The position numbers and the translations under genes were made by a program. DNA of 64,000 nucleotides from DATHBD01 sp035296325 (GTDB lineage: Bacteria > Actinomycetota > Actinomycetes > Mycobacteriales > Micromonosporaceae). Shown piece by piece: positions 54,304 through 60,929 of the stretch. The first letter of the stretch is position 1. Each line of letters opens with the position of its first letter. The DNA lies in the NCBI GenBank assembly GCA_035296325.1, contig DATHBD010000054.1, positions 114,799 to 178,798 of the forward strand. The letters run 5' to 3'. The notes under the pieces were generated by a model. The model was not told the origin of the DNA, searched no databases, and saw only the letters and a program-made list of their open reading frames with translations.

Positions 54304-55178
54304 CTCCACGCTCCCACGACCTGCTCACGGACCTGTTCCGCGCGCCGCTCGACCCCGGGTACGCCGAAGCGGCCCGGCGCCGGGCCACCCGCGACACCGC
54401 GCCGCCACGGTGGCGCCGCGCCGGCGCGCGGGGCGGCCTGCTCCTCGTGCTGGTGCTCGCCGGGTTCCTGCTCGCGGTGGCGTACCGCCAGGCTGCCCGG
54501 GCCGAGCCGGCGGCGGCCCGGGCCCGGGCCGACCTCGTCGTCGATGTCCGCGAACGCCGGGCGGAAACCGATAACCTGGAGCGGCGGGCGGACGATCTGC
54601 GCGCGACGGTGGTTCGGGAGCAGGACAACGCCATGGTCGGCGGTGCTTCCGGCGCCGACGCCGCGTCGCTGCGCGATCTCGCCGCGGCGAGCGGCCTGGG
54701 CGCGGTGACCGGCCCCGGTGTCGCGGTCCGGCTCGCCGACGCGCGGGCGCCGGTCGACCCGGTGACCGGCCGTCAGACCGCGGAGAATCCCGGCGTCGTC
54801 GTGGACCGGGACCTGCAGGACGTGGCGAACGCACTGTGGCAGGCCGGTGCGGAGGCGGTTGCCGTCAACGGCCAGCGGCTCAGCGCCACCACCACCATCC
54901 GGGCGGCGGGCAGCGCCATCCTGGTCGACTTCCGGCCGGTGACGAGCCCGTACACCGTCACCGCGATCGGCGGCGACGAGTTGGAGGAGACTTTCACCGC
55001 CTCCGCGACCGCCAAGCGGTTCCGCCGTTACGTCAGTAGCTACGGGATGGAGTTCGGCGTGAAGCGGCAGGCTACGGTCACCCTCTCGGCAGCGGCCCCG
55101 CCGAGGCTGCGGTTCGTCCGGCCGTCGACCGAGCCCAGCGCGGGACCGGTACCCTCCGGGTCGGGAGGTGGCGGGTGA
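54300..55178 (+). CDS. DUF881 family membrane protein (first copy)
   Basis: 292 residues from ATG 54300. A polar N-terminus precedes one helix (GGLLLVLVLAGFLLAVAYRQ). A coiled coil (RERRAETDNLERRADDLRATV) and the extracellular DUF881 domain follow (VTGPGVAVRLADA, LQDVANALWQAGAEAVAVNGQRL). It matches the Rv1823-type position. Function is unknown, although context links the block to envelope and cell division. Confidence 0.87.
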   Translation: MTPRSHDLLTDLFRAPLDPGYAEAARRRATRDTAPPRWRRAGARGGLLLVLVLAGFLLAVAYRQAARAEPAAARARADLVVDVRERRAETDNLERRADDLRATVVREQDNAMVGGASGADAASLRDLAAASGLGAVTGPGVAVRLADARAPVDPVTGRQTAENPGVVVDRDLQDVANALWQAGAEAVAVNGQRLSATTTIRAAGSAILVDFRPVTSPYTVTAIGGDELEETFTASATAKRFRRYVSSYGMEFGVKRQATVTLSAAAPPRLRFVRPSTEPSAGPVPSGSGGGG

Positions 55179-55507
55179 TCGCGGTGCTCGCGCTCATGCT
55201 GGGGGTGGTGCTCGGCGCCGTGCTGGAGCCGACCGTGCCGGTCGCCCTGCAGCCCTACCTGCCGATCGCGGTGGTGGCCGCGCTGGACGCGGTGTTCGGG
55301 GGCATCCGCGCGAAATTGGACGGAATCTTCGACGACAAGCAGTTCGTGGTCTCGTTCGTGTCCAATGTGCTCGTCGCCGGCCTCATCGTCTACCTGGGCG
55401 ACCAGCTCGGGGTGGGTGGTCAGTTGTCCACCGGGGTGGTGGTCGTGCTCGGCGTGCGCATCTTCGGCAACGTCGCGGCGATCCGCCGCCACCTGTTCCG
55501 GGCGTGA
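55175..55507 (+). CDS. sbp: Small basic protein (DUF1290)
   Basis: 110 residues from GTG 55175 (GTGA overlap). Three helices with the family sequence LPIAVVAALDAVFGGIRAKL and FDDKQFVVSFVSNVLVAG identify the sbp/DUF1290 family. In Bacillus the gene lies near ftsZ. Here it sits between two DUF881 genes as in mycobacteria. Confidence 0.9.
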   Translation: MIAVLALMLGVVLGAVLEPTVPVALQPYLPIAVVAALDAVFGGIRAKLDGIFDDKQFVVSFVSNVLVAGLIVYLGDQLGVGGQLSTGVVVVLGVRIFGNVAAIRRHLFRA

Positions 55508-56256
55508 GCATGGCTGAGCCCGATCCGGTGAGCGATCCGGAAGCCGCACCCGTCGCGGGTCGGCGGCTCTCCGCCGCCGGCGCCGTGATCGGGCTGCTGC
55601 TGGTCCTGCTCGGGTTCGCGCTGGTCGTCCAGGTGCGCAGCAACACCACCACGGACGCGCAGCTGACCTCCGCACGTCCGGAGGACCTGGTCCGCATCCT
55701 GTCCGACCTGGACTCCCGGCAGGAGCGGCTGCGCCAGGAGATCGCCGACCTGGAGGACACCCGGCGCCAGCTCGCCTCCGGCGCGCAGGGGCGGGAGGCC
55801 GCCCTGGCCGAGGCACAGCGGCGAGCCGACGAACTGGGCATCCTGGCCGGGACACTGCCCGCGGTGGGGCCGGGACTGTCCATCCGGCTGTCGGCCGGCG
55901 AAGAACCACTGCGGGCGGTGACGGTGCTCGACGCGGTGGAGGAGCTCCGCGGTGCCGGGGCCGAGGCCATGCAGATCAGCGGCGTCAACGGCACGGTGGT
56001 CCGGGTGGTGGCGTCGACCTACTTCGTCGACTCCGCCGACCGGCTCACCGTCGACGACGCCGAGCTCACGTCGCCGTTCACGATCGACGTGATCGGCGAC
56101 CCGCAGACGATGCAGACGGCGTTGAACATCCCCGGCGGGGTCGTGGACTCGCTGCGCCAGCACGGCGGTACGGTGGCGGTACATGACAGTGACGCGATCG
56201 GCGTGACGGCGCTGCACAGGTCCACCGGCCTGCGGCACGCCCGCCCGGTTTCCTGA
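55504..56256 (+). CDS. DUF881 family membrane protein (second copy)
   Basis: 250 residues from GTG 55504, which overlaps the sbp stop (GTGA); ATG 55510 is an alternative. One helix (GAVIGLLLVLLGFALVVQV), a coiled coil (RQEQ-type segment RQERLRQEIADLEDTRRQL) and the DUF881 domain follow (VGPGLSIRLSAGE, LDAVEELRGAGAEAMQISG). It corresponds to Rv1825-type proteins. Confidence 0.87.
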   Translation: MSMAEPDPVSDPEAAPVAGRRLSAAGAVIGLLLVLLGFALVVQVRSNTTTDAQLTSARPEDLVRILSDLDSRQERLRQEIADLEDTRRQLASGAQGREAALAEAQRRADELGILAGTLPAVGPGLSIRLSAGEEPLRAVTVLDAVEELRGAGAEAMQISGVNGTVVRVVASTYFVDSADRLTVDDAELTSPFTIDVIGDPQTMQTALNIPGGVVDSLRQHGGTVAVHDSDAIGVTALHRSTGLRHARPVS

Positions 56257-56281
56257 GGATGGACGTGGAGGGGACAGTTCC

Positions 56282-56668
56282 GTGATCCCGGAGGACCTGC
56301 GGTACACCCCACAGCACGAGTGGGTCTCCGCCGCCCAGGAACGTGCGGACCTGCGGGTCGGCATCACCGACTTCGCGCAGGACGCGCTGGGCGACATCGT
56401 CTACGTGCAACTGCCGGAGCCGGGGACGTCGGTGCGGGCCGGCGATCCGCTGGGTGAGGTGGAGTCCACCAAGAGCGTGTCGGAGATCTACGCCCCGATC
56501 AGCGGCACCGTTGCCGGCCGCAACGACGCGCTCGGGGAGACGCCGGAGCTGATCAACAGCGACCCGTACGGCGCCGGCTGGCTCGTCGACATCACGCCGT
56601 CCGATGCCGGTGCGGCTGATGCGCTCCTCGATGCCGCGGCGTACCGTGACCTGATCGCAGCAGCGTGA
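56282..56668 (+). CDS. gcvH: Glycine cleavage system H protein
   Basis: 128 residues from GTG 56282, preceded by GGAGGGGA. The lipoylated Lys is K64 in VESTKSVSEIYAP. The N-terminus DLRYTPQHEWV and GITDFAQDALGDIVYVQLP are typical. It shuttles the aminomethyl group from GcvP to GcvT. It is encoded more than 4 kb from gcvP and lies outside the riboswitch-controlled unit. Confidence 0.95.
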   Translation: MIPEDLRYTPQHEWVSAAQERADLRVGITDFAQDALGDIVYVQLPEPGTSVRAGDPLGEVESTKSVSEIYAPISGTVAGRNDALGETPELINSDPYGAGWLVDITPSDAGAADALLDAAAYRDLIAAA

Positions 56669-56720
56669 TCAAGCACCGTCCCGCCGACCCAGGTGCCGCT
56701 CGGTCTGTCCGTGTGCCCGG

Positions 56721-56751
56721 TTGACCATGCGAATCCACCGGTCGCTAGGCT
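56721..56751 (+). promoter_or_regulatory. Candidate promoter for garA
   Basis: TTGACC (56721-56726) and TAGGCT (56746-56751) are spaced by 19 bases and resemble actinobacterial housekeeping boxes. A second -10-like TATGAT lies at 56819-56824, nearer the garA start. Either could serve; the 199-base gap after gcvH suggests garA has its own promoter. Confidence 0.35.
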
Positions 56752-56867
56752 CGCCCAGTTGCGCGTTGGACACGGCTGGTTACGCCGGAGGCTACCCCGG
56801 GTTGCCGGCTGTCACCGTTATGATCAGCACCGCACCATGCCCGACCCATGATCCGTGAGGTGGTCCG

Positions 56868-57308
56868 ATGACGCGCCCAGACGACGGGTTTCCCCCACTC
56901 GACGTCACGTCCACGCTGAACCTCGGCGCCATCGAGGATGCCCTGGAGGGCGGCGACGCCGACGTGGTGCCGAGCCGGGTGGCGGGTTCGCTGCCCCCGG
57001 GCACGGCCCTGCTCGCCGTACGCCGCGGACCGAACGCCGGTGCGCGGTTCCTGCTCGACCATGACGTGACGACCAGTGGGCGCCATCCCGACAGCGACAT
57101 CTTCCTCGACGACGTCACGGTGTCCCGCCGGCACGCCGAGTTCCACCGTGAGGGTGGCACCTTCACGGTGCGCGACGTGGGCAGCCTCAACGGGACGTAT
57201 GTCAACCGGGAGCGCGTGGAGGCGGCGACGCTCAGCAACGGCGACGAGGTACAGATCGGCAAGTTCCGGCTGGTGTTCATCGCCGGGCCGCGACCCGACG
57301 AGGCCTGA
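56868..57308 (+). CDS. garA: FHA domain protein, GarA/OdhI-like
   Basis: 146 residues from ATG 56868. A short N-terminal tail holds DVTSTLNLG (residues 12-20), the place of the kinase-phosphorylated ETTS motif in GarA. The FHA domain follows with SGRHPDSDIFLDDVTVSRRHAEF and DVGSLNGTYVN. GarA binds its own phosphorylated tail and switches 2-oxoglutarate-using enzymes. Here the first Thr of ETTS is replaced by Val. Confidence 0.9.
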   Translation: MTRPDDGFPPLDVTSTLNLGAIEDALEGGDADVVPSRVAGSLPPGTALLAVRRGPNAGARFLLDHDVTTSGRHPDSDIFLDDVTVSRRHAEFHREGGTFTVRDVGSLNGTYVNRERVEAATLSNGDEVQIGKFRLVFIAGPRPDEA

Positions 57309-57313
57309 CGGCA

Positions 57314-58087
57314 GTGGGGAGTGCGTCCGCCGCGGCGCGGTCAGGGTGGGCGTCGGGGAGCCCACGCGGGGACAACCTGATGAGCATCGGCGAGGTGCTC
57401 GCGCACCTGCGTGCGGACTTTCCGGACACCACGATTTCGAAGCTGCGCTTTCTGGAGACCGAAGGACTGGTCGAGCCGCAGCGCACGCCGGCGGGGTACC
57501 GCAAGTACAGCGGGGCGGACGTGGCCCGGCTGCGGTTCGTGCTCGCGGCGCAGCGCGACCAGTACCTGCCACTGCGGGTGATCCGTGAACAGCTGGCGGC
57601 GTTCGACTCGGGCGACACGGGTGCTGCCGCGGAATCGACCCGGCTACGCCCGTCGCTGGCGGCGGTCGGCCCGGCCGACCCGGCGCCGGCCGGCGATGCC
57701 GCCGCCGACCTCGGCGAGATCCGGCTGTTCCGAGCCGACCTGCTGAGCCGCGCGGCGATCGACGAGTCGCTCCTGGCCGCCCTCGAGCAGCAGGGGCTGA
57801 TCGCGGCGCGGGCCGGTGGGTGGTACGACGCCGACGCACTGGAAATCGCGGTGTCGGCCGGACAGCTGGCCGAGTACGGCCTGCAGCCCCGCCACCTGCG
57901 CGCGTACCGGGTGGCGGCGGACCGGGAGATCGGCCTGTTCACCCAACTCGTCGCGCCGATCGTGCGCCAGTCCGGCCCGGCAACCCGGGCCCGCGCGAGC
58001 GAGGCGGTACGGGAGCTGGCCACGTTGACCCAGCGGATCCAGGCGGCGCTGGTGCGGGCCGGCCTGCGGGAGACCCTGGGCCGATGA
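57314..58087 (+). CDS. ftsR: MerR-family regulator FtsR-like
   Basis: 257 residues from GTG 57314; ATG 57380 (MSIGEVLAHL) is an alternative. The winged helix begins ISKLRFLETEGLVEP and QRTPAGYRKYSG, as in Rv1828/FtsR. A central variable linker and a second, C-terminal domain (LLAALEQQGLIAARAGGWYD) follow. In corynebacteria FtsR activates ftsZ; the same role is inferred. It starts 6 bases after garA. Confidence 0.87.
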   Translation: MGSASAAARSGWASGSPRGDNLMSIGEVLAHLRADFPDTTISKLRFLETEGLVEPQRTPAGYRKYSGADVARLRFVLAAQRDQYLPLRVIREQLAAFDSGDTGAAAESTRLRPSLAAVGPADPAPAGDAAADLGEIRLFRADLLSRAAIDESLLAALEQQGLIAARAGGWYDADALEIAVSAGQLAEYGLQPRHLRAYRVAADREIGLFTQLVAPIVRQSGPATRARASEAVRELATLTQRIQAALVRAGLRETLGR

Positions 58088-58163
58088 GCGTGATCCGAGT
58101 CGCCCACCCGCGGCCCGGTCCGTGTAACGTGGCGGCAGAGGGCGGCGACACGGAGGCAGGCGG

Positions 58164-58628
58164 GTGCGTGAGCTGAGCGTGGTTGGGGTCAGGGTGGAAC
58201 TGCCCACCAACCAGCCGATCGTCCTACTCAAGGAGGTCGACGGTGACCGGTACCTGCCGATCTGGATCGGTGCGGTCGAGGCCACCGCGATCGCCTATGA
58301 GCAGCAGGGGGTCAAGCCGGCCCGGCCGTTGACGCATGACCTGCTGCGCGATGTGCTCGCCGCGCTCAAGGCGCCGCTGCGGGCGGTGGAGATCACCGAG
58401 ATGCGGGACAACATCTTCTACGCCGAGCTGGTGATCGGTGACGGCATCCGCGTGTCGGCGCGCCCCAGCGACTCGATCGCGCTGGCGCTACGGGTCGGTG
58501 CGCCGATCCGCTGTGCCGACCAGGTGCTCACCGAGGCCGCCATCGTGATCCCCGACGAGCAGGAGGACGAGGTCGAGAAGTTCCGGGAGTTCCTCGAGCA
58601 GGTGCGCCCGGAGGACTTCGCGGGCTGA
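58164..58628 (+). CDS. Bifunctional nuclease family protein
   Basis: 154 residues from GTG 58164. The family sequence is LSVVGVRVELPTNQPIVLLK, LPIWIGAVEATAIAYEQQG, RPLTHDLL, and RPSDSIALALR. It corresponds to Rv1829. The BFN domain has DNase/RNase activity in plants; its role in bacteria is unclear. Confidence 0.9.
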   Translation: MRELSVVGVRVELPTNQPIVLLKEVDGDRYLPIWIGAVEATAIAYEQQGVKPARPLTHDLLRDVLAALKAPLRAVEITEMRDNIFYAELVIGDGIRVSARPSDSIALALRVGAPIRCADQVLTEAAIVIPDEQEDEVEKFREFLEQVRPEDFAG

Positions 58629-58741
58629 CCGGAGCGTGCGACGGACACCGGGTGCGACGCACCGGCGTGTCGCCGCGACGCTTCCCGGGCGCCTCCGCGT
58701 TTGCCGATAGGGTTGCCCTGTTTCCGCTGGAGGTGGGTCGC

Positions 58742-59314
58742 ATGCAGCAGGCCGGGCCAAGCGCCGAGCACGAGGCCGTGGGTTATCGTGGGGTAACTGC
58801 ATGCAGCGCGGCTGGAATCAGCTACCGCCAGCTGGACTACTGGGCCCGCACCGGCCTGGTGGTGCCGAGCGTCCGGGACGCGTCCGGCTCGGGGACGCAG
58901 CGCCTCTACTCGTTCCGCGACATCGTGGTGCTCAAGGTGGTCAAGCGGCTGCTGGACGCCGGCGTGTCGCTGCAGAACATCCGCAAGGCGATCGACACCC
59001 TGCGGGTGCGTGGCGTCGACGACCTCGCCGGGATCACGCTGATCTCCGACGGCACGACGGTGTACGAGTGCCGCTCACCCGAGGAGGTCGTGGACCTGCT
59101 GCAGGGCGGCCAGGGCGTGTTCGGCATCGCCATCGGCGGGGCGTTCAAGGAGATCGAAGGCACCCTGTCCGCGCTGCCGCCGGAGCCCACCGCCGATTCG
59201 TCCGGTTCGTCGCCCCCGGCCGCCAACGCCGCCGACGAGGACGAGTTCGACGTCGGGTTGGGCACCGCCTCGGATGAGCTCGCCGCCCGCAGAGCCCGCC
59301 GCCGCGCCGGCTGA
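58742..59314 (+). CDS. MerR-family regulator (Rv1830-like)
   Basis: 190 residues from ATG 58742, with GGAGG 8 nt upstream; the longer frame from 58652 lacks this. The helix-turn-helix reads VGYRGVTACSAAGISYRQLDYWARTGLV. The C-terminal part has LLDAGVSLQNIRKAI and an effector-like region ending in an acidic, low-complexity segment. It regulates cell-cycle genes in mycobacteria by family precedent. Confidence 0.88.
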   Translation: MQQAGPSAEHEAVGYRGVTACSAAGISYRQLDYWARTGLVVPSVRDASGSGTQRLYSFRDIVVLKVVKRLLDAGVSLQNIRKAIDTLRVRGVDDLAGITLISDGTTVYECRSPEEVVDLLQGGQGVFGIAIGGAFKEIEGTLSALPPEPTADSSGSSPPAANAADEDEFDVGLGTASDELAARRARRRAG

Positions 59315-59334
59315 CGTCGAGCGGTCCGTCGCGG

Positions 59335-60498
59335 TCAGCTGGGTGAAGTCCCCGCAGAGATGGGCCGGGACCCGGGCAGGACCGCTTCCGAGCGGGGCCC
59401 GGGCACGACCGGTGCGAGGTAGGGCTGGGCTGCGGGCACCGCTCGCTCGGGCTTATCCGCACGCTCGGGCGCCACGTGTGCCACCACCTGCCGGCCCAAC
59501 TGGATCGCCGGTTGTTCTACCCACCGGAAGAGCACATCGGCCATTACGAGACCCACGACCGTCACCACGATCGCCGTCTCGGCGCTGTGCGCGGCCAGCG
59601 GCGGGATGGCGGAGACCACCGCCAGGCCGGCAAGGCTCTGAACCAGGTAGAGCGAGTATGAGCGCTCACCGATGAGCACCATGGGGCGTAGCTGGAGCAG
59701 CCAGCTGAGCGGCGTGCGGACCAGCAGGGTCGGGATAAGGAACGTGACCGCCACTCCGTACAGCATGACGACGGTATTTCCGCTGGGGAAGAATTCCGTC
59801 GCCCGAGGCACCGCCATGTGCACCAGGACGAAGAGCCCGCCGACGACCACAGCGACCACCGGGCGGGTGAGCCAGCGTAGGGCGGCGAAGCCGCGCGGGT
59901 GGTGCATGATGATGGCGAGTTGGCACCCGGCCAGGATCAGCGCGTAGTGGATGTACCCGGGCACCGCGAACACGGTCAACAGCAGGGCCGCCGTCGGCGC
60001 GAGGCTGGCACGCAGCCACCAGGTCAGGCCGGCCAGCCCGAATGCCAGCACCGGCCACACCAGGTAGAACTTCTGTTCAATGCCCAGCGTCCAGGAGTGG
60101 CCGTACGCCGTGCCGATCATGAGGTCGGGGTTGACGGTGAGTAGGTACGGCATACGCTCCGGCAGGTCGGACAGGTGGTAGTCGTCGCGCAGCGCGTGGA
60201 GCATGACGGTCGCGCCGAGCAGCACGTAGTACACCGGCAGGATCCGAAAGGACCGGCGGATGTAGAACCCGCGTAGGGAGATGCGGCCGTGCCGGGACTC
60301 TTCCCGCAGTGCCAGTGTGGTGATCAGGAAGCCGGAGAGGACGAAGAACAGCTGCACCCCGATCCAGCCGGAGAGGGGCCTCCAGACCGGCCCGCCGAAG
60401 TGGAACACGATGACCAGCAGGGCCGCCACCGCCCGCATGCCGTCCAACGCCGGGAAGCGTCGAAGAGCAAGGTACTGGTCGTGGGTCAGGTGCGGCAT
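59335..60498 (-). CDS. Acyltransferase family 3 membrane protein
   Basis: 387 residues from ATG 60498. The N-terminus RFPALDGMRAVAALLVIVFHFGG carries the conserved His, and about ten helices follow (GWIGVQLFFVLSGFLITT, RSFRILPVYYVL). It belongs to the OafA/Acyl_transf_3 family, which O-acylates sugars or lipids. A disordered Pro-rich tail of about 40 residues ends the protein. It interrupts the merR-gcvP order on the opposite strand. Confidence 0.9.
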   Translation of the reverse strand: MPHLTHDQYLALRRFPALDGMRAVAALLVIVFHFGGPVWRPLSGWIGVQLFFVLSGFLITTLALREESRHGRISLRGFYIRRSFRILPVYYVLLGATVMLHALRDDYHLSDLPERMPYLLTVNPDLMIGTAYGHSWTLGIEQKFYLVWPVLAFGLAGLTWWLRASLAPTAALLLTVFAVPGYIHYALILAGCQLAIIMHHPRGFAALRWLTRPVVAVVVGGLFVLVHMAVPRATEFFPSGNTVVMLYGVAVTFLIPTLLVRTPLSWLLQLRPMVLIGERSYSLYLVQSLAGLAVVSAIPPLAAHSAETAIVVTVVGLVMADVLFRWVEQPAIQLGRQVVAHVAPERADKPERAVPAAQPYLAPVVPGPRSEAVLPGSRPISAGTSPS

Positions 60499-60712
60499 GG
60501 AGCTCCTTGCGGTGGTCGTTCGGTTTGACGATGTCCATCAACGCGCGGCGATGACGCGACTACCGAAGTGTTCGATGGCAGAACTTGAAGTCGACGTCGA
60601 AAGATCAGCCTCGGGCTAGACCGTATCCCAGGGTTTGTGATGTTGGCCGCGCTGCACCCGCTGACCCACCCGGCCACTGGTGTGCGCTGGTAGCGTGGCC
60701 GGTGCCGGTAAC

Positions 60713-60836
60713 ACCCGCGCGGGAGAGTCCGCCGCAGTTGCACTGTGCGGCGGCGCCGAAGGGGCAATTCCTCCCCGGAACTCTCAGGCACCCAGGACCG
60801 CGACGGGCAGGCGCCTCTGGAGGCGTACGACAGAGG
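60713..60836 (+). ncRNA. Glycine riboswitch upstream of gcvP
   Basis: Conserved glycine-aptamer elements are present in order: GGGAGAG (60721-60727), GCCGAAGGGGCAA (60755-60767), GGAACTCTCAGGCA (60777-60790), AGGACCG (60794-60800), then CCTCTGGAGGC (60814-60824). Only one full aptamer is seen, so it is a singlet type. An extra hairpin (GCCGCAGTTGCACTGTGCGGC) fills the variable arm at about 60730-60752. CCTCTG (60814-60819) can pair with CAGAGG (60831-60836), which enters the following Shine-Dalgarno region. Glycine binding probably exposes that region and turns on gcvP. Confidence 0.88.
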
Positions 60837-60845
60837 GGGAGGGGT

Positions 60846-60929
60846 ATGTCCACCACGACCCTCGCTGAGCGCCGGAGCGTACGCCATGAACTCGTCATTT
60901 CCCCTGCGGCACATCGGCCCGTCCGCTGA
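60846..60929 (+). CDS. Short leader ORF overlapping the gcvP start
   Basis: 27 codons from ATG 60846 (MSTTTLAERRSVRHEL...), in a different frame from gcvP. The ribosome-binding site GAGGGGGAGGGG ends 1-2 bases before the ATG, closer than usual, and is stronger than that of gcvP. It runs 44 bases past the gcvP start at 60886. It may be a coupling leader peptide, or the true gcvP start made out of frame by a base change. Confidence 0.4.
   Translation: MSTTTLAERRSVRHELVISPAAHRPVR

Noticed and set aside
60585..60845. Upstream part of the leader frame as a longer gene
   Set aside because: It runs through the riboswitch aptamer, whose sequence is explained by RNA structure; only the portion from ATG 60846 has a ribosome-binding site.
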